A DNA stretch of 64,000 nt, from contig NZ_CP099917.1 in NCBI RefSeq assembly GCF_030994125.1, positions 3,270,001 through 3,334,000 on the forward strand, in the 5' to 3' direction. Within the stretch, counting starts at the first letter, position 1; every line of letters starts with the position of its first letter. Below are positions 10,189-18,767 of this stretch, in pieces. Position numbers and translations under genes: made by a program. Source of the DNA: Pseudoalteromonas xiamenensis (GTDB lineage Bacteria; Pseudomonadota; Gammaproteobacteria; Enterobacterales; Alteromonadaceae). Under the pieces are notes generated by a model. The model saw only the letters and a list, made by a program, of their open reading frames with translations, had not been told where the DNA came from and did no database searches.

Positions 10189-10974
10189 CTAGTGTTCGAT
10201 GATCCTCTCAATGGTGTCATCTTTACGGTGAGTAAGGATTTCCACGCCATTGTCAGTGACCAATAATGTATGCTCCCATTGAGCTGATAGACTACGGTCT
10301 TTCGTGACAACAGTCCAGTCGTCTTTCAATAGTTTACAATGACGTTTACCCGCATTGACCATAGGCTCAATCGTTAAGCACATACCTGATTTTAGTACGT
10401 CCCCCGTGCCGGCTTTGCCGTAGTGCATAACCTGAGGTTCCTCGTGGAATTGCGCTCCGATCCCATGACCACAGTATTCGCGAACAATAGAGTAGCTAAA
10501 CCCTTCTGCATACTTTTGAATCGCGGCGCCGATATCACCTAAGCGAACGCCAGGCTTAACCATACGAATGGCAAGATAAAGACTTTCTTGTGTCACTTCA
10601 GTCAAACGTTTGCCTTGAATTGTTGGCGTGCCAACATAGAACATTTTTGACGTATCACCATGGTAACCATCTTTAATGACGGTGATATCAATATTGATGA
10701 TGTCGCCATCTTTCAGCGGTTTGTCATTTGGAATCCCATGACAAATAACGTGGTTTACCGAAGTACAAATCGATTTTGGAAAACCGTGGTAATTAAGAGG
10801 AGCAGGGATCGCTTTTTGCACATCGACAATATAGTCATGACAAATCGTGTTCAGCTCGTCAGTTGTTACCCCAGCTTTGACATACGGCTCGATCATTTCC
10901 AACACTTCTGCTGCAAGACGTCCCGCAACGCGCATTTTTTCAATTTCATCAGGGGTTTTAATCACTGCGCTCAT
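10189..10974 (-). CDS. map: Type I methionine aminopeptidase
   Basis: 261 residues. The five metal ligands can be seen: two aspartates in NIDITVIKDGYHGDTSKMF, a histidine in GHGIGAQFHEEP, and glutamates in LTIEPMVN and QWEHTLLV. It removes the initiator methionine from nascent proteins. It is divergent from rpsB, the usual arrangement, and heads map-glnD-dapD. Confidence 0.96.
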   Translation of the reverse strand: MSAVIKTPDEIEKMRVAGRLAAEVLEMIEPYVKAGVTTDELNTICHDYIVDVQKAIPAPLNYHGFPKSICTSVNHVICHGIPNDKPLKDGDIINIDITVIKDGYHGDTSKMFYVGTPTIQGKRLTEVTQESLYLAIRMVKPGVRLGDIGAAIQKYAEGFSYSIVREYCGHGIGAQFHEEPQVMHYGKAGTGDVLKSGMCLTIEPMVNAGKRHCKLLKDDWTVVTKDRSLSAQWEHTLLVTDNGVEILTHRKDDTIERIIEH

Positions 10975-11027
10975 TCAAGCTCCCATTTTTGTTTACAGTT
11001 TTCGTGGTATAAATTTTATACGTATCA

Positions 11028-11056
11028 TTGAGTCGACGCGATTTATATGGTATAAA
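11028..11056 (+). promoter_or_regulatory. Sigma-70 promoter of rpsB-tsf
   Basis: TTGAGT (11028-11033) and TATAAA (11051-11056) are separated by exactly 17 bases, followed by a GC-rich stretch (GCGCGCCGTC). The resulting leader of about 180 bases before rpsB could hold the S2 autoregulatory site known for rpsB, but I do not recognise the fold by eye. Confidence 0.6.
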
Positions 11057-11245
11057 GCGCGCCGTCTTTTTACAAATAAATTCTCGGTCGAAATCGACTT
11101 TGCGTTTTTTGTTTGCAAGGCACTTAACTTAAATATTAACACACACACATATCGACACATACACTTGGGTGCATGATTACTGAAAAGTAACGTGTTGGTG
11201 CTATGGGATATGTGGAGGCCTAACCCTTAATTGAGGAAAATACAA

Positions 11246-11974
11246 ATGGCAAACGTTTCAATGCGCGATATGCTTCAAGCTGGTGTTCACTTTGGTCACC
11301 AAGCTCGTTACTGGAACCCTAAGATGAAGCCGTTCATCTTCGGTGCTCGTAACCGCGTTCACATCATCAACCTAGAGAAAACAGTTCCAATGTTCAACGA
11401 TGCACTTAAGTTCCTTACGAACGTTGCATCAAACAAAGGTAAAATTCTTTTCGTTGGTACTAAGCGTGCAGCAAGCGAAGCAGTGAAAGAAGCAGCTCAA
11501 GGTTGTGATCAATTCTACGTTAACCACCGTTGGTTAGGTGGTATGTTGACTAACTGGAAAACAGTTCGTCAATCAATCAAACGTCTTAAAGATCTTGAGA
11601 TCCAAAGCCAAGACGGTACTTTCGAGAAGTTAACTAAGAAAGAAGCGTTAATGCTTACTCGTGAAATGGAAAAGCTTGAGAAAAGCCTTGGCGGTATCAA
11701 AGATATGGGCGGTCTTCCAGACGCTATCTTCGTTATCGACGCAGACCACGAGCACATCGCTATCCGCGAAGCTAACAACCTAGGTATTCCAGTAGTATCT
11801 ATCGTTGATACTAACTCAAACCCAGATGGCGTTGACTTTGTTGTTCCTGGTAACGACGACGCTATCCGTGCTATCCAGCTATACACTGGCGCAGTAGCTC
11901 AAGCAGTTACTGAAGGTCGTGAGCGCAACATCGTTGTTCAAGCTGAGAAAGACGACTTCGTAGAAGCTGAGTAA
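11246..11974 (+). CDS. rpsB: 30S ribosomal protein S2
   Basis: 242 residues starting [19 protein letters not shown], the canonical S2 N-terminus. The frame extends upstream to 11231, but ATG at 11246 is chosen because TTGAGG lies just before it and the family begins there. Motifs include [13 protein letters not shown] and the late [24 protein letters not shown] (quoted here only as a landmark near residues 185-205). It binds the 30S platform with S1. It is followed by tsf. Confidence 0.97.
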   Translation: MANVSMRDMLQAGVHFGHQARYWNPKMKPFIFGARNRVHIINLEKTVPMFNDALKFLTNVASNKGKILFVGTKRAASEAVKEAAQGCDQFYVNHRWLGGMLTNWKTVRQSIKRLKDLEIQSQDGTFEKLTKKEALMLTREMEKLEKSLGGIKDMGGLPDAIFVIDADHEHIAIREANNLGIPVVSIVDTNSNPDGVDFVVPGNDDAIRAIQLYTGAVAQAVTEGRERNIVVQAEKDDFVEAE

Positions 11975-11983
11975 TAAGCTGTC

Positions 11984-12018
11984 ATCAAGTCTTCATCTAA
12001 AATAGGTGAAGACTTGAT
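11984..12018 (+). terminator. Hairpin between rpsB and tsf
   Basis: ATCAAGTCTTCATCTA (11984-11999) pairs with TAGGTGAAGACTTGAT (12003-12018) in a 16-bp stem with one G-U and a very short loop. The tail ATATTCTTT is only partly U-rich. It looks like an attenuator that lowers tsf relative to rpsB rather than a full stop. Confidence 0.55.
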
Positions 12019-12078
12019 ATTCTTTAAAAAGCGGATAACCGCTTACAGAAAACCGAATTCAGATTTGAGGATATTCAA

Positions 12079-12930
12079 ATGGCTGTAACTGCTGCCCTAG
12101 TTAAAGAGCTACGCGACCGTACTGGCGCTGGCATGATGGATTGTAAAAAAGCGCTAACTGAAACTAACGGTGATATCGAGCTTGCGATTGAGAACATGCG
12201 TAAGAGCGGTGCTGCTAAAGCTGCTAAGAAAGCTGGTAACATTGCTGCTGAAGGTACAATCCTTATCAAGCAAGCTGCTGGTGTTGCTGCACTAGTTGAA
12301 GTTAACTGTCAAACAGACTTCGTTGCTAAAGATGCAAACTTCCTAGCGTTCGCTAACGAAGTTGCAGATGCTGCAATCGCGTCTCCTACAACAGTTGAAG
12401 AGCTACAAGCACAATTCGAAGAGAAGCGTGTTGCTCTAGTTGCTAAAATCGGCGAAAACATCAATGTTCGTCGCGTACAGTACATCCAAGGCGAAACACT
12501 TTCTGCATACCGTCACGGCGACCGTATCGGTGTAGTTGTTGCTGGTTCTGCTAACGAAGAAGTGCTTAAGCAAGTTGCAATGCACGTTGCTGCGTCACGT
12601 CCAGAGTACGTGAACCCAGAAGACGTTCCAGCTGAAGTTGTTGCTAAAGAGCGTGAAGTTCAAATCGACATCGCTATGAACGAAGGCAAGCCTGCTGAAA
12701 TCGCTGAGAAGATGGTTGAAGGCCGTATGAAGAAATTCACTGGTGAAGTTTCTCTTACTGGTCAAGCTTTCATCATGGAGCCTAAGAAATCAGTTGGTGA
12801 ATTCCTTAAAGAAAGCGGCGCTACAGTTAGCGCATTCGTTCGCCTAGAAGTAGGTGAAGGCATCGAGAAGAAAGTAGATGACTTCGCTGCTGAAGTTGCT
12901 GCACAAGTAGCTGCTGCAAAAGGCGAATAA
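12079..12930 (+). CDS. tsf: Translation elongation factor Ts
   Basis: 283 residues. The N-terminal UBA-like domain has the signature [17 protein letters not shown], followed by [11 protein letters not shown] and [12 protein letters not shown]-Ts exchanges GDP for GTP on EF-Tu. AGGATATTCAAATG gives a plausible start. Codon use is strongly biased, as in rpsB, consistent with high expression. Confidence 0.97.
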   Translation: MAVTAALVKELRDRTGAGMMDCKKALTETNGDIELAIENMRKSGAAKAAKKAGNIAAEGTILIKQAAGVAALVEVNCQTDFVAKDANFLAFANEVADAAIASPTTVEELQAQFEEKRVALVAKIGENINVRRVQYIQGETLSAYRHGDRIGVVVAGSANEEVLKQVAMHVAASRPEYVNPEDVPAEVVAKEREVQIDIAMNEGKPAEIAEKMVEGRMKKFTGEVSLTGQAFIMEPKKSVGEFLKESGATVSAFVRLEVGEGIEKKVDDFAAEVAAQVAAAKGE

Positions 12931-13010
12931 TCGCTTAGCTTGACGCATCGTTTTGCAGGTGGGACCACCACACTTTACTTTGCGTCAAACGCGAAAATTC
13001 TTTAAAATAG

Positions 13011-13047
13011 CCGCGCTTGTGTGTGAACATAAGCGCGGTTATTTTTT
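13011..13047 (+). terminator. Rho-independent terminator after tsf
   Basis: CCGCGCTT (13011-13018) pairs with AAGCGCGG (13031-13038), followed by TTATTTTTT. It separates rpsB-tsf from pyrH. Confidence 0.85.
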
Positions 13048-13074
13048 ACCTCACTTTTAATTGGCCCGGATTTT

Positions 13075-13812
13075 ATGACTATCAATCGAAAACCTGTTTT
13101 TAGACGCGTTCTTCTCAAATTAAGTGGTGAAGCTTTAATGGGAGACGAAGGCTTTGGTATCGATCCGAAAATTTTGGATCGCATGGCTCAAGAAATCAAA
13201 GAACTAGTAGAACTCGACGTAGAAGTGGGTTTGGTTATCGGCGGTGGTAACTTCTTACGCGGTGGTTCATTAGCACAAGCTGGTATGAACCGCGTAGTGG
13301 GGGACCACATGGGGATGTTAGCAACGGTAATGAACGGTCTTGCGATGCGTGATGCACTGCACCGCGCATACGTGAATGCTCGCTTGATGTCTGCAATCCC
13401 GCTTAATGGCGTGTGTGATGCATACAACTGGGCGGAAGCGATCAGTCTTCTTAAATCTGGCCGAGTAGTTATTTTTGCTGCGGGTACAGGTAACCCGTTC
13501 TTTACAACAGATTCAGCCGCTTGTTTACGTGGTATCGAAATCGAAGCTGACACAGTAATCAAAGCGACTAAGGTTGATGGTGTTTACAGTGATGATCCGG
13601 TGAAAAACCCAGAAGCAACACTTTACCGCCAATTGACCTATAATGAAGTTATTGATCAAGAATTGAAAGTGATGGACTTGGCGGCGTTTACGCTTGCGCG
13701 TGATCACGATATGCCAATCAGTGTATTCAATATGAATAAACCGGGTGCGCTAAAACGCGTGATTATGGGTGAAGAAGAAGGCACGCTTATTTCTTCACAA
13801 GCCTCTGAATAA
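13075..13812 (+). CDS. pyrH: UMP kinase
   Basis: 245 residues of the amino-acid-kinase fold. [13 protein letters not shown] is near the N-terminus, then [26 protein letters not shown] and [13 protein letters not shown]. It phosphorylates UMP to UDP, as a hexamer in bacteria. frr follows 21 bases downstream. The order rpsB-tsf-pyrH-frr is near-universal. Confidence 0.97.
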   Translation: MTINRKPVFRRVLLKLSGEALMGDEGFGIDPKILDRMAQEIKELVELDVEVGLVIGGGNFLRGGSLAQAGMNRVVGDHMGMLATVMNGLAMRDALHRAYVNARLMSAIPLNGVCDAYNWAEAISLLKSGRVVIFAAGTGNPFFTTDSAACLRGIEIEADTVIKATKVDGVYSDDPVKNPEATLYRQLTYNEVIDQELKVMDLAAFTLARDHDMPISVFNMNKPGALKRVIMGEEEGTLISSQASE

Positions 13813-13833
13813 AATACAGACTAGGATAGCATT

Positions 13834-14391
13834 GTGATTAACGATATTAAAAAAGACGCCCAAGAGCGTATGCAAAAAAGTGTGGCTGCGCTTGCAAGCC
13901 AACTTTCTAAAATCCGCACAGGCCGTGCGCACCCTGCGTTATTAGATGGCATTTCAGTGTCTTACTACGGTGCTGACACGCCGCTTAACCAAGTTGCAAA
14001 CGTATCTGTTGAAGATGCGCGTACATTGGCAATCAGCGTATTTGACCGCTCTTTAGCGCAAGCTGTTGAAAAAGCGATCATGGCGTCAGACTTAGGTTTG
14101 AACCCAATGTCGGCGGGTGCGATTATCCGTGTTCCACTTCCTCCGTTAACGGAAGAGCGTCGTAAAGACCTTATCAAAGTTGTACGTGGTGAAGTTGAAG
14201 CGGGCCGTGTGGCAGTACGTAATATTCGTCGTGACGCAAATGGTGACATTAAGTCATTGCTTAAAGACAAGTCAATTTCTGAAGATGAAGCGCGTCAAGG
14301 CGAAGAAGACGTTCAAAAGCTAACGGACAAGTTCATCAAAGAGATGGATACACAACTGGCTGCAAAAGAAGCAGAGTTGATGGAATTCTAA
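13834..14391 (+). CDS. frr: Ribosome-recycling factor
   Basis: 185 residues, exactly the usual length, starting [25 protein letters not shown] and [22 protein letters not shown] (partial landmarks near residues 12-33 and 97-118) are the family hallmarks. With EF-G it splits the post-termination ribosome. Confidence 0.97.
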   Translation: MINDIKKDAQERMQKSVAALASQLSKIRTGRAHPALLDGISVSYYGADTPLNQVANVSVEDARTLAISVFDRSLAQAVEKAIMASDLGLNPMSAGAIIRVPLPPLTEERRKDLIKVVRGEVEAGRVAVRNIRRDANGDIKSLLKDKSISEDEARQGEEDVQKLTDKFIKEMDTQLAAKEAELMEF

Positions 14392-14440
14392 GCAAATACG
14401 CTTCGCAGATTTTTCTGCATCCTAAATTTATTAGGTTAGA

Positions 14441-14478
14441 AACGCCACCTAGGGTATACTAGGCGGCGTTTTTTTTTA
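14441..14478 (+). terminator. Rho-independent terminator after frr
   Basis: AACGCCACCTA (14441-14451) pairs with TAGGCGGCGTT (14460-14470) with one mismatch and is followed by a run of T. It separates pyrH-frr from the uppS-led cluster. Confidence 0.8.
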
Positions 14479-14491
14479 CTCACGAAATAGT

Positions 14492-15271
14492 ATGGCTCTG
14501 AACGCGGAAACAATTTCACAACAGTCATTACCTAAGCACATCGCGATTATCATGGATGGTAATGGACGCTGGGCGCAAGCGCGTCATCGTCCTCGAGTTT
14601 TTGGCCACAAAAAAGGCGTTGATGCTGTCCGTAGTGCTGTTCAGTTTTGTTCAAAATTAGGAGTAAAGTCACTAACTCTATTTGCATTTAGCAGTGAAAA
14701 CTGGCGCCGTCCTGAAGATGAAGTGAGTACATTAATGGAGCTTTTTTTGTTCGTGTTGACAAAGGAAGTAAAGAAACTCCATAAAAATAATGTCAAGCTG
14801 ACTATCATCGGTGATTTGTCTAAATTTCCAGAAAACTTGCAACAGAAAGTGGTCGACAGTGAAACATTGACCCAAGATAATACTGGGTTACAGTTGAATA
14901 TAGCGGCCAATTACGGTGGACGTTGGGACATCACGAATGCTGCGCAACAATTGGCAAGTGATGTTGCAAGCGGTAAGCTGCAACCATCCGATATCACAGA
15001 AGACGCAATTACCTCTCGCCTATCGATGGCGGAACAGCCTGAGCTGGATCTGCTTATTCGTACTGGTGGTGATTTGCGAATTAGCAACTTTTTGTTGTGG
15101 CAAGCGGCTTACGCCGAATTGTATTTTACTCAAACATTGTGGCCTGATTTTGATGAGGCTGCCTTTGCAGAAGCGATTGCCTGCTATGTGTCGCGTGAAC
15201 GACGCTTTGGCTGTACTGGCGAACAAATAAAAGAATTACTCGCTTCAAAGCAAACAGAGTTGAAGGTATAG
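14492..15271 (+). CDS. uppS: Undecaprenyl diphosphate synthase
   Basis: 259 residues. [13 protein letters not shown] carries the catalytic aspartate at residue 22. Later motifs are [24 protein letters not shown] and [18 protein letters not shown]. This cis-prenyltransferase makes the C55 lipid carrier used in peptidoglycan and O-antigen synthesis. It heads uppS-cdsA-dxr-rseP. Confidence 0.96.
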   Translation: MALNAETISQQSLPKHIAIIMDGNGRWAQARHRPRVFGHKKGVDAVRSAVQFCSKLGVKSLTLFAFSSENWRRPEDEVSTLMELFLFVLTKEVKKLHKNNVKLTIIGDLSKFPENLQQKVVDSETLTQDNTGLQLNIAANYGGRWDITNAAQQLASDVASGKLQPSDITEDAITSRLSMAEQPELDLLIRTGGDLRISNFLLWQAAYAELYFTQTLWPDFDEAAFAEAIACYVSRERRFGCTGEQIKELLASKQTELKV

Positions 15272-15274
15272 AAT

Positions 15275-16144
15275 TTGTTAAAACAACGTATTTTGACGTC
15301 AGCAGTGCTTGCACCGCTGGCTTTACTGTTGGTGTTTTATACACCTCTTGCGCAATTTAGTTTTATTGCCGGTCTCATTGTTCTTCTAGGTGCATGGGAG
15401 TGGTCAGCGTTCATGGGATTATCGGCAAAGCGTGCACGATTTGGCTACACGACTTTAGTCGCCCTTATTCTTGGTGCGCTTCATCTTCATTGGCCCATCG
15501 AATCTTTATGGCAATCATCGGGCCAGCTTACCGCTGATGCGAATTACATCTTCACGCTGTCGTTTGCTTGGTGGATTGTCGCAACGATATTGGTCGTCAA
15601 GTATCCACGTATGTCCAGTGCATGGAGCGAAGGGATCGTGCTTCGAGGCGTAGCAGGGTTATTAACACTCGTGCCATTATGGCTTGCATTGAATACCTTG
15701 CGTAGCGCTCACTTTGCTGATGAACACCATTTTGGTTCGACGTTAATTATGGTGGTTTTAGGTATTGTGTGGAGTGCAGACATCGGTGCCTATTTTACGG
15801 GTAAGAACTTTGGCAAGCGTAAGTTGATGCCAAAAGTAAGCCCAAACAAAACGATAGAAGGTTTGTTAGGTGGCTTGGCAACGTCAGTGGTTTTTGTTGT
15901 GGTGTTTTGTTATTTCGCAGCGGTACCTAAAAGCCTTTGGGCCGTTTATGCGGGATTAACAATATTTATCGCACTGTTCTCTGCCATTGGTGACCTGCTT
16001 GAAAGTATGTTTAAACGTGAAGTTGGACTTAAAGATTCTGGTTCTTGTTTACCTGGGCATGGCGGTATTTTAGACCGCATTGATAGCCTAACCGCGGCAG
16101 CGCCAATTTTCGCACTTTGTTATGCCTGGACGGTTACTCTATGA
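15275..16144 (+). CDS. cdsA: Phosphatidate cytidylyltransferase
   Basis: 289 residues with several membrane segments, starting TTG three bases after uppS. The C-terminal signature KREVGLKDSGSCLPGHGG-ILDRID is present; SGSC replaces the commoner SGHL, and the catalytic KD and HGG are kept. It makes CDP-diacylglycerol from phosphatidate and CTP at the inner membrane. Its stop TGA overlaps the dxr start (ATGA). Confidence 0.95.
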   Translation: MLKQRILTSAVLAPLALLLVFYTPLAQFSFIAGLIVLLGAWEWSAFMGLSAKRARFGYTTLVALILGALHLHWPIESLWQSSGQLTADANYIFTLSFAWWIVATILVVKYPRMSSAWSEGIVLRGVAGLLTLVPLWLALNTLRSAHFADEHHFGSTLIMVVLGIVWSADIGAYFTGKNFGKRKLMPKVSPNKTIEGLLGGLATSVVFVVVFCYFAAVPKSLWAVYAGLTIFIALFSAIGDLLESMFKREVGLKDSGSCLPGHGGILDRIDSLTAAAPIFALCYAWTVTL

Positions 16145-17340
16145 CAGAACAAGTTGTTGTTCTTGGGTCTACCGGGTCAATAGGGCAATCCACGTTAGAT
16201 GTGATTGCCCGTAACAGAAGCGCGTTTCACGTTTTTGCGCTGGTTGCAGGTACGAACGTTGAACGATTATTCGAACAATGTGTAACGCATCAACCCAACT
16301 ACGTTGTGCTCAGTGATGAAGCGCATGCCCGTGTATTTGAAACTCACCTTAAATCCTCCTCTATGCCAGTTAAACCCGAAGTGCTATACGGGGTTGAGGC
16401 AATGCAAGCAATGGCTTCGCACGAAAGCGTAGACATCGTAATGGCGGCAATAGTTGGGGCTGCGGGGTTGCTGCCGACATTGAGTGCAGTTGAAGCGGGC
16501 AAAAAGGTTTTATTAGCAAACAAAGAAGCGCTGGTTATGTCTGGGCAGTTGTTTATGGATAAGGTCCGTAAACACAAGGCTACTTTGTTGCCGATCGACA
16601 GTGAACATAACGCAATATATCAGTGTTTGCCGACCTGCTTACAACAAAACAACCAAGGCAATATTGCGGACGTTGGCATCAGCAAAATACTCCTAACGGG
16701 CTCTGGTGGGCCATTTTTGACCCGAGCTTTGGATACCCTCGAGCAGGTCACAGTGCGAGAAGCCGTAACGCACCCGAATTGGTCTATGGGTCAAAAAATA
16801 TCAGTTGACTCTGCGACAATGATGAATAAAGGGCTCGAGTTTATCGAAGCAAAATGGTTGTTTAATTGCCAAGTCGATAACATTGAAGTTGTGATTCACC
16901 CTCAAAGTATGATCCACTCAATGGTGCAATACAAAGATGGTTCAGTGATTGCGCAGCTAGGTCAACCAGACATGCGCACACCTATCGCTTATGGCCTTGC
17001 CTATCCAAATCGAATCGATGCAGGTGTTGCACCAATCGATTTTTCAACACTCATGAATTTCTCATTCACAAAACCTGATTTTGAACGCTATCCGAACTTA
17101 CGTTTAGCTATGGAAGCGTGTAAAGTGGGACAAGCCGCCACAACGACGGTGAATGCGGCAAATGAAATTGCCGTTGCGGCGTTTTTAAAGGAACAAATAG
17201 GGTTTTGCGATATTTATCGAGTCAATGCTGAATCACTGAGTCGTCAATCGATGACGGCGACAGATTCATTGGACGCGATATTGGCTCTGGATGCACAAGC
17301 GCGTCGTATTGCCCAAAACGTAATAGAGGAATTGAGGTAG
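16141..17340 (+). CDS. dxr: 1-deoxy-D-xylulose 5-phosphate reductoisomerase
   Basis: 399 residues starting MTEQVVVLGSTGSIGQSTLD, with the NADPH-binding GSTGSIG. Later motifs are LLPIDSEHNAIYQCL, GGPFLTR and NWSMGQKISVDSATMMNKGL. The frame opens at 16117, but ATG at 16141 overlaps the cdsA stop and begins at the family N-terminus. It catalyses the committed step of the MEP isoprenoid pathway, whose product feeds UppS. Confidence 0.95.
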   Translation: MTEQVVVLGSTGSIGQSTLDVIARNRSAFHVFALVAGTNVERLFEQCVTHQPNYVVLSDEAHARVFETHLKSSSMPVKPEVLYGVEAMQAMASHESVDIVMAAIVGAAGLLPTLSAVEAGKKVLLANKEALVMSGQLFMDKVRKHKATLLPIDSEHNAIYQCLPTCLQQNNQGNIADVGISKILLTGSGGPFLTRALDTLEQVTVREAVTHPNWSMGQKISVDSATMMNKGLEFIEAKWLFNCQVDNIEVVIHPQSMIHSMVQYKDGSVIAQLGQPDMRTPIAYGLAYPNRIDAGVAPIDFSTLMNFSFTKPDFERYPNLRLAMEACKVGQAATTTVNAANEIAVAAFLKEQIGFCDIYRVNAESLSRQSMTATDSLDAILALDAQARRIAQNVIEELR

Positions 17341-17342
17341 CT

Positions 17343-18695
17343 ATGCTGGAATTTTTGTGGAATCTGGGATCGTTTATTCTTGCGCTTGGTATTTTGGTCA
17401 CGGTGCACGAATATGGGCATTTCTGGGTTGCACGAAAAGCAGGGATCAAAGTTCTACGCTTTTCAGTCGGTTTTGGTAAGCCAATTTTTACTTGGTACGA
17501 CAAGCTCGGTACAGAATACGTTATTGCGCTTATTCCACTCGGCGGGTATGTGAAAATGCTGGATGAGCGGGTAGAAGAGGTCGCTGAACATGAACGACAT
17601 CTCGCGTTTAACAATAAACCTGTCTCTAAGCGCATAGCCGTGGTCGCCGCAGGGCCAATGGCTAATTTTCTTTTTGCAATCGTCGCCTTAGGTGCCATGT
17701 ACATGCTTGGTGTGCAAAGCATTAAGCCTGTTGTTGGCAGTGTTGCAGAGCAAAGCCGTGCAGCGCAAAGCGGAATGCAACCACACGATCTCATTCTCGA
17801 AGTCAATGAAAAGTCGGTGCATGACTGGCAAGATGTCATGTTTGCCTTTATGTCTTCGCTCGGCGAGAAAGACATGACACTGAAAGTGACTGATGAGTCA
17901 GGACGCATCCAATATCGCCATCTTGATATTCAAAATTGGAAGCTAGACCAACAAGACGTTCCACCAACAGAATCTTTAGGTATCACGCCATTTCGTCCCG
18001 CAATTACGCTTAACCTTGCTTTGGTAAGTAAGGGCTCAGCGGCAGAGAAAGCAGGTCTTTTGGTCGGTGACCGAATTTTAGCGGTAAATGGTGCTCCTGT
18101 TAGCACTTGGCAGGAACTCGTAACGCTGATCCAGCAATCACCGAATAAACCATTGGCTATTGACATAAAACGTCAAAGTCAACAGGTTACACTCACTGCC
18201 ATACCCGCGCTGCAAGTAGCCGATAACGGGACTGAGCAAGGTGTCTTAGGTGTTGCACCTGCATTAGAAAATTGGCCAACAAATTACATCGAAACTAGAC
18301 ATTTTGGTCCATTGGATAGTATGGTGCTTGGCGTGAAAAAGACGTGGGAATTAATCACGCTCAGTTTCGATATGATAGGTAATCTTCTGACTGGTCAAGT
18401 TTCAGTTAAAAACCTCAGTGGGCCCGTTGGCATCGCGGTAGGTGCTGGAGCTAGCGTAAGTTATGGTTTAGTTGCCTTTTTAAGTTTTTTAGCGCTAATT
18501 AGTGTAAACCTAGGTGTTTTCAACTTATTGCCGCTGCCCGTCCTCGATGGCGGGCACTTAATGTATTACATAATTGAACTAATTCGCAAAAAACCAGTCT
18601 CTGAAAAGACACAAGAGTTAGGTTTTAAAGTCGGTGCAATGCTTTTGCTCGCTTTAACCTGTTTTGCGTTAATGAATGATGTTGCGAGACTTTAG
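17343..18695 (+). CDS. rseP: Site-2 protease RseP (sigma-E regulator)
   Basis: 450 residues. The zinc-metalloprotease motif HEYGH is at residues 22-26 in the first membrane helix. Two PDZ domains lie in the periplasmic middle (around SVAEQSRAAQSGMQPHD and VSKGSAAEKAGLLVGDR). The third zinc ligand is in NLLPLPVLDGGH (Asp402). It cleaves RseA within the membrane to release sigma-E. bamA follows, as usual. Confidence 0.95.
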   Translation: MLEFLWNLGSFILALGILVTVHEYGHFWVARKAGIKVLRFSVGFGKPIFTWYDKLGTEYVIALIPLGGYVKMLDERVEEVAEHERHLAFNNKPVSKRIAVVAAGPMANFLFAIVALGAMYMLGVQSIKPVVGSVAEQSRAAQSGMQPHDLILEVNEKSVHDWQDVMFAFMSSLGEKDMTLKVTDESGRIQYRHLDIQNWKLDQQDVPPTESLGITPFRPAITLNLALVSKGSAAEKAGLLVGDRILAVNGAPVSTWQELVTLIQQSPNKPLAIDIKRQSQQVTLTAIPALQVADNGTEQGVLGVAPALENWPTNYIETRHFGPLDSMVLGVKKTWELITLSFDMIGNLLTGQVSVKNLSGPVGIAVGAGASVSYGLVAFLSFLALISVNLGVFNLLPLPVLDGGHLMYYIIELIRKKPVSEKTQELGFKVGAMLLLALTCFALMNDVARL

Positions 18696-18767
18696 GTTTC
18701 TTACCTATTAGTAAAAAGAATTTAGGCGCAATACCGCTAGAAAGTTGTAAAGGACAAAGATAATAAG

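Noticed and set aside
13188..13562. Minus-strand open frames within pyrH, tsf, rpsB and frr
   Set aside because: Antisense shadows of highly biased codon use in essential genes.
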